Part shown: piece by piece, positions 48,841-59,300 of the stretch
Layout: the number at the start of each line of letters is the position of its first letter
Numbering within the stretch: the stretch's first letter is position 1
Assembly (NCBI GenBank): GCA_013398275.1
Contig: VZSE01006255.1
Location: 124,001 to 188,000, forward strand
Length of the DNA stretch: 64,000 nucleotides
Origin: Promerops cafer
Lineage: Eukaryota; Chordata; Aves; Passeriformes; Nectariniidae
Reading direction: 5' to 3'
Position numbers and translations under genes: made by a program
Notes under the pieces: model-generated
What the model saw: the letters and a program-made list of their open reading frames with translations, nothing else
Told to the model about the DNA's origin: nothing
Database searches by the model: none

Positions 48841-48963
48841 CTCCACAGGATTTTCCATCTTCCCCCAGCTTCTGGCCAGCTGGACACTTGCAGTGGTAGC
48901 TGCCGATGGTGTTGCAGCAGCGGTCGTGGCAGCCCCCGTTCTCCGTGGAGCACTCGTTGACAT
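48841..48963 (-). CDS. MEGF6: MEGF6 exon: calcium-type EGF module 1 of this window
   Basis: This is the most 5' exon that can be recognised. It is 123 nt and begins in phase 1 with D-V-N-E-C, the calcium-binding start of a cbEGF module. It continues with GGC, DRCCNTIGSYHCKC and ends KSCG. The acceptor is ttctcctggcag and the donor is GTAATG. The Asn in C-x-N-x4-Y-x-C fits the Asp/Asn beta-hydroxylation consensus of calcium-binding EGF modules. It carries seven cysteines rather than six because of a CC pair after DR. I recall a similar CCNTIGSY in mammalian MEGF6, so this is probably genuine, but I could not check it. The 19-kb intron downstream and more than 15 kb upstream isolate this exon. 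Confidence 0.93.
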
Positions 48964-49149
48964 CTGCCAGGAGAAAGCACAAGCAACCAGTGACGAGTGG
49001 GCACTGACTACAGTACCTGAAGATCTGAGGACAGTCGTGTCTGACTGATGTGAAAAAATGAGAAAAAGTTTCTGAGATAACCAGCTCAGGAGCCTGAAGC
49101 AACCCCAGGGGCAATGACTCCCAGCTACGCTGCTGAGCCCCTCCACTCA

Positions 49150-49450
49150 ACCAGGCTGTGCCAGGGGAGGTTTAGACTGGGTATCACAAAATATTTCTTC
49201 ATTGAAAGGATTGCCAAGCACTGGAACAGGGTGCCCGGGGAAGTGGTGGAGTCGCCACCCCTAGAGGGATTTAGAAGACAGATATCACAGAATCATTACA
49301 GTTGGAAAACACCTCTAAGATCCTCGAGCTGAACCATTAGTGGATGTGGTACCTGGGGACACGGTTTAGTGATGGGCTTGGCAGTGTTGGGTTAATGGTT
49401 GGACTCAATGGTCCTAAAGGTCTTTTCAACCTAAACAATTCTGTAATTCT
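49150..49450 (+). mobile_element. CR1 LINE fragment interrupted by another CR1
   Basis: The plus strand shows tgtgccaggggaggtttaga, AAGCACTGGAACAGGGTGCCC, GTGGTGGAGTCGCCACCCC, then after an interruption GTGGATGTGGTACCTGGGGACACGG, GGTTGGACTCAATGG and the end TAATTCT. The two halves join correctly on the CR1 consensus if 49281-49338 is removed. It is antisense to MEGF6. Confidence 0.92.
49281..49338 (-). mobile_element. Nested short CR1 3' tail
   Basis: About 58 bases beginning atatcacagaatcattacag on the plus strand, followed by TTGGAAAACACCTCTAAGATCC and GAGCTGAACCA. This is the inverted extreme 3' end of CR1, placed inside another CR1 copy of opposite orientation. It must be the younger of the two insertions. 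Confidence 0.8.
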
Positions 49451-50929
49451 AAGAGTTGCAAGGGTGGGATTTTCCTCCTCCTCTTCTACACAAGGTGAGT
49501 GCAGAGCCCACCTGGCTCTGGCTGCAGGCTCTACCCAGCTTGCCAACTTCCACCTCTGGAACAACCTCTACACAGTCATTTCCAGCAGCCTCACTTGGGT
49601 ATTAGGCTGCTTCTAGAAGCAGTGGCACAGATGAGAAACCTCTGAAAGATGGTAGGATTTTAAATCAGTTTTGGTCCTACTTTCTGTCAGGTGCTGTTAC
49701 CTACACACCTGACTTAGTCACCTTGCAAGCTGGTGTTTTCCTGCATGCAAAATAGAACTTTACACATTACAAATGAAGAACATTAAAGAACTAAATGAAA
49801 AAAATAAATAAGTAAATAGACAGCCAGTGGCAGAGAAAAAAAAAAATCAATAGCAAAGACATTCACTTACATTTCTACTTAAATACCCTACATAAGAAAT
49901 TTCAAAGAAATATGATGGAAACCATCAGGCCAGCAGTGCTGCTCTGCTGAGCAGGAGCAGAGACAACAAAAGGTATGGAGGTGATTTCCAAAATAGAAAA
50001 TTTGTTCAAAGAGGATGGTAAATGTAGCAAGCCCAGCAGGTTATTTGCTGCACTGAGTCCATGCACAGTGAACTTGGGAAATTCCTTCTCCCTCACTTTG
50101 CTCTCTGAAGTGTTCATGTCCCACACACGCCCAGTCCAGCAGTGCAAGGGCAAGCAGGGATGGACCTGTGTGAGAATAATGGGCTGTGGGCTTCAATTTT
50201 TGGGCAAATGTCTTGATCTGCCTTGGTGGCAGAGCCGGGGCTGAGGGGACGCCCACCTCCTCAAAGCCCAGGCTGAGGGTGCAGGTGACAGATCTGACAG
50301 GCCTTTGGCACTGGGAGGGAGCTCACATTGCTTTCAGGTGAGACAGCAGGAAAGTCAGGAGGAGAAAGGATTAAGCAGCAGAAGATAGCCATCATCATGA
50401 CTGTAAAAACCACAGGCAGTTACTTCGTATTAGTGGTACTCCTCGTTCCCAAGGGAGAAATGAGGCTTTAAAAAAACCCATTTAATTAGTTTTTAAAGAA
50501 AAATAATAGAAAAAGAATTTCACATTTATGCAAGAGAGGTGAGAGCCTTTCAACTGCAACCCTTCGGTGTTAAAGACTAAGATTTACCAAGGTTTGTTAT
50601 TTCTTTGATGAGCTCAAGCTTCACTTGACTGGCTCATTTCTGATCCTGGCTAAAAGCCACAGGTTAAAATAAATTTTTGAGGAGGTTTCAGACTATTAGA
50701 AAGCTAAAAGAAAAGTGTAACGTGAAACACCAACTTTTGCTAAAGTGTAGCTGAGGAGGCACAAGCCCACTAAAACCATCTCATTTCTCTACAGCTTTAG
50801 ATCCAACGCAATGACCGACAAAATGATAATTTCTTTGTCCTCAGTGATACTGGAAAACACTGGCGTGCTATAAAGAAATAAAATAAAATTCAGTTATCCC
50901 AGAGCTACACAACAAACCACATCCTAACT

Positions 50930-51226
50930 CGCGTGAAGCCAACGAGGCTCTTCTCGATTTCACGGGAACGCGATTTAAACAGAAACTTTTCCTGGAGAAA
51001 AACACTCCCCCCCCTGCTCCTCTCCAAAAACAAACTGCACCAAAATAAGAACGTGCGTCTGCTCGCTTCTCCTCGGCAAGAGACGGGGAGAACATATGAC
51101 AGGAGACAGAATTTGGACGTGTTCCTCCAAGCACTGGGAGGAGGCACGCGAGCGCGGCGAGCGATGCACGGGCCCCTTCCGAGGGATTCACTCCCCCCAG
51201 CTCGCAGACATCTTGATGTGCCTCGT
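50930..51226. promoter_or_regulatory. CpG-dense block, candidate regulatory element
   Basis: Roughly 25 CpG dinucleotides fall within 300 bases (for example ctcgcgtgaagc, gggaacgcga, cgtgcgtctgctcg, cacgcgagcgcggcgagcg), whereas flanking kilobases have few. No open frame with a domain, repeat match or splice signal explains it. It could be an unmethylated enhancer, an alternative MEGF6 promoter or an unannotated short transcript start. Only the base composition supports this. Confidence 0.4.
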
Positions 51227-51369
51227 GGTGATAAACAGTAATGAGCCACAAAATAACCCAGCTCCTCAGCTTCGACTTCTATTTATACTAACAGGATTGA
51301 AAACTAATTGCATCTCCTTGCTCTTTTTATTTATTTTTTTTTTTTTAAACAAAATTAAGGGAAGAACTG

Positions 51370-51600
51370 CTTTGTTCTTCAGCGCCCACAATGATACGTG
51401 ACCTCCTGGTGAAAAAAATATTGACTGGGCGAGGTGGTCTAGGATATATGGCCCGATTTATTAACACCAGTGTCCATATTTTGAACCAAAATATTGGAAA
51501 AAAAACCTTTCCAGCAGAGGAGCTCATCATTATCCCCTTGATTTCACCAGGGTATAATCCACTCGGAAGTGTATAGTGCTGTTGCATGCTAATATATAGG
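51370..51600. promoter_or_regulatory. Candidate conserved non-coding block
   Basis: A non-repetitive, compositionally balanced stretch just right of the CpG-dense block. It contains CGAGGTGGTCTAGG, CCCGATTTATTAACACC, CCAAAATATTGG (a palindrome) and TGCATGCTAATAT (close to an octamer-type homeodomain site). It looks like constrained non-coding sequence, but conservation cannot be measured here. Confidence 0.3.
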
Positions 51601-54600
51601 AAGTTTCTCCTTTGATTGCAGTGTTCCTGTCAGCAATTAAAAATCTTTTCCTTCCTTGTTCAGCATAAAATGCTGTGGTCCAGCTATTGGTGCTGCATGA
51701 CTGAAAACCTAATTTCCTCCTTCTTCTAACCCTATCTTCTTAATGCTCTGCCCAGGATTTCCTTGTCTCTGCCTTAATACTTGTTTTTATCTTTTGATGA
51801 AATATTTTCATGCATTTCTCTGCTGCTTTTTACACCAGAAACCCACCTCTTCTTCTGTTATACTCGCAAAATCTGACTTTCCATCTCTACGTATCTTTAA
51901 AACAAACACCTCATTTAAACCTAATCATCATAAAATAAACTATGATTTAATTTCTGAGTTAAGACACCAAAAAAAGCTTTTTTTGATACAGCTTTATTAG
52001 AGAGCAATCACATTTTCAGGAATACACTGAGTAGGAATAAATCTCACCAGTTTTAGCCCTAATGATATGAAAATTTGCTCTCTAAGCATCTGCATCCTTC
52101 ACTGTCCTGTCTCCTGTTCTAGATCTTCCCCACTGCCTGCTCCCTGCCAAGCTGTTTTCTGCAGCTCCATAATAAAGGTCAGATGTTCCCTCAGTCCAAA
52201 GAAGCACAAAAATAAATGATCTGAATGTGAAGTAATAAAGAATATGTTTTACATTTGTAAAAGGCCGGGTCATAGAGCTTTTACAAGCCACAATCAGCTG
52301 TTCCATATTCCTAAAACAGAGTAGTCAGGATCTTAAAATCTGATTACAGCTTTGCCACTGAAAAAAAAAAAGGAAAGTCAAAATAAACTCAACAAAAACA
52401 ATTCTGTCAAACGATAAATTTCTGTCTGCTTTCCATATTCAATGTCACTCAAGGTCGCAAATATATTTTGCCTTTTGAATAGTGAGAAAAATGACAGAAA
52501 ATTTCTGACACGTAACAAGTCTGCCACGTTAGGTCTGACAAAAGTTCAATGTTATCAAGCCTATCAATCCATCTGTAATGACATGCTGTAGGCACTTAAA
52601 AAAAAAAATAAATGTGATGTTTGCTACAGCAATGTTTCACGTTTATTTATAGAGCCAATGTTGCAACACAAAAACATTATCCATGGGACATACTGGATGT
52701 GAGCCTTCAATCTTGCCATGGGAAAAATAATTGAAAACACCTTGCATCTGGATTAACTTGATATTAACTTTATATATGATCTGTCTGGCATATATGGGGG
52801 GGAGAAATCCACAATGTATTTTAAATCCAGTAGTGTGTTAAAATATGGATTTTTGACATGTGCCCCTGTCCCACACTCCCTGCACTCATGGTATTATAGA
52901 ACAGAACTATGTGAAGAAGTGTCTTTTCTCCAAAAATCTTACAAAATACTTGATATGGAAGGAACATACCTTTTTTTCACGAAGCAGACCACCTTTGCCT
53001 AATTAACCCTTCCTAGGAGCTACATGCTAAATGGAGAAGGACAATTCCAATCCCTTCACTTCTCCTGTTCTTGTTAATGCTATTCCAACTGAAAATGTCA
53101 CACATCCTCAGCTCCAGGAAAAACAACCCTTCACCAAGTTTCTATGCAAATGTAGGTGACTTCAGATTTCCTACAAATAAATGAAGGCTTTATGTAAAAG
53201 CAGACACTGGATAAAGTGGTTTTCAGTGGTAATTCCAGATTCAAATCTAACAGCAGCGACCTGCTCTATCACTAGCTCTCAAAAGTAGAAAGCAGAAGAA
53301 GAAAAATCAGTGTGAAAAGCAGAAATACACATTGGCATTGGGGCAGAAGCCTCCTCTCCACTGAGCTGTTGGTGAGGGCTGCAGCTCTGCAGGGTCTGCA
53401 CCTGGAGCTCCATTCAGCACCTTTAAAATCCAGTGAGGGATTAAACCTGCCCTGAGCACAGGACTGGCCAGAGCTGGGCAAGGGGAAAGCACCTGCACTG
53501 AGCAGGGGCTCAGCTCTGCAGCAGGAAAACCACAAAGTGAAAGACCATCTAATTTTGGCAAGTTTGTATGTTTAGGTCAGTGGAACACAGCAGTTAACTC
53601 ACTGCCTACAGCTTAAGGTATTTTTATTTTCCCCTTACAACAAGTTCAATGCCATATTCATTAGTATAAAGACTAATTTTTAAGGTAACAAAAGGAATCT
53701 CTTAACTGCCACCCAGTAGTTAAAACTCACTTTCCAAGGTTTCTGTATTTATCAGCTGTATATGAGCACCAACTTTATTTATTTAAGGCACCCACATGCA
53801 GATCTGCCATGTGGGTGCCCCGTTTTGGGGCTAACCCGTGCTCTGACCCGTGAGCCACTGACTCCAGCACGTGTCAGAGCTCCCTGGACTTGAAATAAAT
53901 CACTGAAGTGGAATAAAATCTGTAAAATCATTCCCATTGTTACTGCAATCCTGCCTGAACAAAGCCCACCAGCACGGAGTGAGGAGGTGATTTTGATTAG
54001 TTTAAAAGCGTTAGGGTAACACACCCTGCTGCAATCAGGGGTCACAGCAACCACAACACACTTATTTAGAGGGAAGGCAACATTTCATTAATAACACTCA
54101 GGACCTTCTCCTGAAGAGTATGAGGAATGTGGGCCGATTTCAGGAATCCAAATGTTAAATATCTTTAAGAAAGCAGTTTGGTTCCTCTCTCTAACAGGCA
54201 CTGGCAGCTTATATCGACTTTTAGAGCAATTTAGAGATGTAAATTCCGAACTGAGAAAATATAAATGCTGTTGGGTAGAAAAAAACAAACCAAACCCTCA
54301 TAATGGTTAGGATCAAACTCTAAATGTAGTTTATCATGCTTCTATATGTGTACTTTAATATTGCTGAGTGCCCGGCACACAAAGGTGTAGAACAGCAACT
54401 ATCTTACAATTTGCTTTCATAAGGAGGTATTATAGGCAAGTGTCTTCAAACCACAATGCCCATTTGACAATTTCTCATACATTGATCTAAATAATTTGAT
54501 TCAATTTTTAAAAAATGCTGAAGATCCAAAAAAGTACCTCCTTAAGTTTTACACACCGTTTTTGTTTTTTTTTTTTAATTACAGCTTGGATGGTCTGCAA

Positions 54601-54924
54601 CCAAAACCATATGTCTAAAAAATCCTGAAACCTGAGAAAGTTGATTTGAACTTGAAAGGCCACTCACTGCTACAATGCAACACCGTTCACACGAGCACAC
54701 ACGCACATATATATCATACCAACCTTACACAGAAATATAACGTAATGAACAAATACACTGGACAGGCTGCCAAACACAACACTTGCACCCCAAAGACTGC
54801 ATTTGTCTTTTTCTTGGTTTCCTGCAAAAAGCTTTGCAGGAGTTGTCTTTGAGCAGTAATTGTCTCTAAAACATAAATTACATACATCACTTCCAGCACT
54901 AACCATAAATTATCCGCCTGAATA

Positions 54925-55165
54925 GCAAACAAAGCTGCTCGTTCTGATAGTCAGCGCAGCCCTGCCCGGGTATTGATTAAGCACTCTCAATGCTTTATTA
55001 GGTTTTCTTCCCCCACAAAGTCAATACCAGGATGAATATTTCTTCTTGGGCTGTTATGAAGTATCGTAAATCTGAGTCATTATTAACAAGCGCCTGATTA
55101 GTGGAGCAAACTTATCAGGGAGTTTGGCACGGGCTCCTGGAGCGTCACCTCCCAGCAAACACCCA
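54925..55165. promoter_or_regulatory. Candidate conserved non-coding block
   Basis: A dense mix of homeodomain-like and related motifs (GTATTGATTAAGCACTC, GCTTTATTAGG, CATTATTAACAAGCG, CCTGATTAG, CTTATCAGG) with several CpGs in non-repetitive sequence. It stands out from A+T-rich surroundings. Enhancer function is a guess from appearance only. Confidence 0.3.
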
Positions 55166-56219
55166 TCACAGCCACTGCCTCTGCTGGCAGCTGTGGTCCT
55201 TGTGCTTCCACAAGTTATCACCTTCTTCCTCCAATTTTTTTTTTTTTTAAATTAAAGAAATTACTTCTGCACTCATTCCTCTTTATCCCCATGTCACACT
55301 CCCATATGCAGAGAGCATCCGTCATGTAACGAGTACGTGCGTGGCCCCTGCTCCCCAGGGATGTGGGGCTCTGCCATGGTTTGCTTTCTTGTCTTACTGT
55401 GGCACTAAAAAATTTCATTTAATTCAACTTAGATGCAAAACCAAAAGCAAACAAAGCTCCTTGTTAAACATACTTAGCCAGCATTCATTTCTCCTTATTA
55501 AAATCATCACCTGAAGAAAAAAAAAACAAACACATTCATCAATCATTTGCACTTGCTCACGTTAAGAACTCCTTTGAAGTCAGAATAAAATTCTGTAGGG
55601 GGAAAATACAGGCTCAAAGTTTAAATAGGTGAAACCACAGGCTCTTAAGCCCAAGATGCTGGCACACACTGCTGTGTTAGACTGGACCTGTAGCTCATCT
55701 TGCGCCACTACAGAGAACACACTGTACCTGCTGCAGGTACAGAGATGGCCCCTTCCACCCCAAGCTCTTCTACACCACAGACCAGACTCAGGTCTGAAAC
55801 TGGCCCTTAAAAGTCCTTTTAAAATCTCTGTCCCTGGTCATGGCAGTCATCCATAACCATATACATGCCTGCTCACTCCTTAAAATTTTTCTTCTTTTTT
55901 ATTCCTAATGTCCTGCACATTGACGACATTTTGCAACAACGACTTCCAAAACCAAACTGCTACATGGAAAAACACCAGCTTTGATTTCTTCTCTCCTTAA
56001 AATTCCCTGCCAAGCAGGAACTATTTCCTAGAAGTGCAATGCAGGAACAAGATCACGCCCGAAGTTTCCCTCTGTTCACTAACTAGAGCTAAACCGAGAG
56101 GTGGAGCTGGGAGAAGGTCTATCACGGTGCAACGAAATCCTGTAATGGTGCTCATTTTTAAACTCTGTTTTCCCAGACAAGGTATGAATAATGCAACCAA
56201 ACACCCCAGAACATCTGAA

Positions 56220-56390
56220 TAAAGCAACGCCAGCCTAGCGGATGCTAATTGGCAGCAATTGGCGCTGATTGTGGAGTGCGGCTGGAGCTGTGATTACAAA
56301 CAGAGCTGACGCAGCCAGCCCAAACCTCAAGTACTGCTGCTGCAATTAAAGATATTTTATCAAATTAGACAAGTGTTTGCCTTTCCCTGC
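56220..56390. promoter_or_regulatory. Candidate conserved block with repeated ATTGG boxes
   Basis: The sequence ctaattggcagcaattggcg repeats AATTGGC twice ten bases apart and is followed by GATTGTGG, TGTGATTACAAAC and GCAATTAAAGATATTTTATC. Inverted CCAAT, TTGGC half-sites and homeodomain cores are suggestive of a regulatory element. Nothing coding is seen. Confidence 0.3.
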
Positions 56391-59300
56391 TATGATGGTT
56401 ATGAGCAAAACATAAAAGAAAGCCTGGCTGGCTGCACGGCACCTTCCCCACATCAGAGCTCTGCTGAGATGAGTTTCTTTCTGCTTTGACTTTTTATGCC
56501 ACAAAATGGAACCCTTTCAGAAAGAATTCAGGGCTCTGCAGTGACATCCTTAAAAGCCCTTGCTTTTGTCTAGAAGTGCTTCTGCCCTAAAAATGCAGTC
56601 TCTTTGCAGCGTACCTGACTTCCAGCACTGACAAGTGCTGGTTATGCACACACAAACACGGAAAGGCTTTGAACTTTCCAAGTCTGATTTCACAATGCAA
56701 GCCCTTAGTATTTCTGCAGGCAGGTAAACGCTCTTCAAACATCATTTCCAAGGCAGTCACTATCAGAAAGGACTCTTAGCAACTGGAGGTTTTGAGTGCT
56801 AAACCCCACGCACAAGCCCCACAGTTGACTCCAGCCAAGCCAAGTCCTGGTGCCCAAAGGGGAGTTCAGAAAATGCACCTTGAATTCCAGACACCCTTGC
56901 AACCTGCTGCCTTCTGCTTTCCTGGGGGAGGAAGTCAGTAGACCACCTGGTCATGAACTAAGGCTGGCTCTTTGCTAATATTTTCTATTATCCCCAACTC
57001 TCCTCTCTTGCTTCTGGATCTCAAAGATAATTCCCATGAACTTCTGCCCTTTCTCCAGCTTCCTGTAAACATCTATAAATCAGGTCAGCAGAACTGAATT
57101 GAAAAGGATGTAGAATAAAAACCTAATGTGCTGGGTCATTTCTGAAAGCATAGCATTTACAGTAATTTTTACAGATCTCCATGAGAACAAAAAAAAAAAA
57201 ATCAAGGCTACGCAAATGTATGGAGGTTTTCAGGCCAAGACAGCTGGAGAGGGACAGCCAGTGTCATATAGAAGTGTGAATAACCTGAAGGTACCCATGG
57301 GTTAGCCAGTGCCAGCATCTTCAGGACCAAGCACAAGCTGAGAGACCACAGCACTGGCATCAAAAAGGAACAGCAAGGAAGCAAAGGCAGCACTTTGTGT
57401 ACTCTGCTCAACCTGTACTCTTAAGGGATTTATGATGTCAGGTCTTATGAAGAGCACGGCAGTAATCCAACACAGCAATAACAAAACCAGAGATAAAGAT
57501 AGATGTGCACGTTGGTGATGCCTTTGAGGCTCCCCAGGATGAAAGGTGAATGAACAATTTCAAACAGAAATAAATGCTTGTTCCAAGTAAAACCTGTGAG
57601 GATGGGTCAGATTCTACCAATTTAGTGGTGGCACACCATGTGCAACGTGGGGTGTTGAGAAGCTCTGCTATAATATTACTCGAAAATCTGTGTACAGCAG
57701 CAATCTGAGCTTGTGACAGCAGGAGTGTGAGAGGATGAGCTCGAGCCAGCAGGATGCAGGAACAGGGAACCGAGCGATGCAAGAACGGCTTATCTGGAAA
57801 TCAGCTTCCAAACATTCAGGGAAAGGACACAAATCACAGCTTTAGCTTCTAGCTGCAGGAAAGACAACAAAGAAAAGTCCTGTTGGAAGTGTAGAATAAA
57901 GTAAGTGTTTTTTCCCAGCTTTGTCCCTGTCTTTACTCTGTCCTCAGAAGAACTCATCAACCTGAGCAAGCAAATGTCTCCTTTTGTGGAATAAATGTCT
58001 CAAATCCAGGAGTGTCCTTGTGTCCACTGCAACACTGTGGGTAGGGGACACCTGAAGCACTCCACAGCCAGTTCTGGTACTCCAATCCACACCAGGGCAG
58101 CTCTCCCCTGGTCCAAAGCAGGCCCTGATGCCATCCATGGGTGCAGTCCCTGCTGCAGCAGTGGCCAGGACTGCAGGTGATGAGTGATGGTGCTGCCACA
58201 GGGGAAACCCCAGAACAGAAAATGTCAAACCCCTCCCCTGCCCACAGTCCCCTGAGCAGGACCAAAGCCCCAAGCCCAGAAGTTGCTGCTTAACCTACAA
58301 ACAGGCTGAGTGTCACAATAGTATGATCTGAGCAGGCTGACAAATTAGGCAGCTTAAATTTTAGGGCATTCCTATGGTAATAAGCCAGTTCCTTACAAAC
58401 TGTGCTTTTTCATAATATAATTAACCCCAGCACTAAGTATGTGAGCAAATGAGTTCATTTTTCACATGAATAATGGAAACGTTTTTTTCTTTTTTCTCTT
58501 TTCTTTTCCCAAACCATTACTAACAGAAATGAATATAAAAAAATTCTCAGCAGAGGAAAGATGATGTGTGCTGGCTTCTAGTTTAGAACAGGAATTCATT
58601 ATGGAGATTTAAATGGAAGCTCCTATTTTCTTTTCTTATTTTTCTTAATAGTCGTCCTTGCCAGTCTAATCCACACTTTGCTCATCATCAGATCTAGACT
58701 GGGGTTAGATCAAACAGCCTCTGCTATGGTCTGAAATGGGTTAAATTTCTCTTCCTTCCCATATCCTCCTAAATATTCTCTCCCATCTCTTGTTTTCCAT
58801 TTCTAGAAGATCTTTCTAGCAGTTCTGTGGGCAGAATTACTCACTGCCCTGACAAAAATCCTGTGCTAACTTTAAATGTAAACTCACTCCACCACTTCCT
58901 ACTACAGAAAATAACATTTCTGTCATTCCCTGTGTGGCTGAAACACAACCACACAACCAGGTCACTCATTTACAAGAGACACGAATGGGAACTGGTTATT
59001 CAGTTTACAGAAGTGTAAGAACTGGCAGAGGTGTAAGGCACAGCCACTGTGCCTTCCAGTAACTGATCTTGTGTGTCAAGGGCAAAGCAACCCATGGGAA
59101 GAAAAAAAACAGAAAGATTAAATCTTCATCAGTTTAATTTGTAAAGAAACCCAAGGGAAGTCGTAATTCCCAGGGACTCCACTGCCTGATGGATTTGTCT
59201 TCTGAATTCTTCCAACTTCTCTGACACCAATGGGTGCTCATTAACTACTGCTTACTGTGATTGCTGCTGACTGTCCCTGCTGAAAGGGAGTCCCCTGAAA

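Noticed and set aside
51391..51576. 61-codon plus-strand open frame in the non-repetitive block
   Set aside because: No recognisable domain and no splice or promoter signals. More probably non-coding sequence with chance absence of stops, so it is listed only as a candidate regulatory block.
58052..58170. Possible minus-strand exon bounded by ctgcag and GTGTCC
   Set aside because: Its length of 119 is not divisible by three, so it breaks the phase 1-1 rule, and no frame resembles an EMI or EGF domain.
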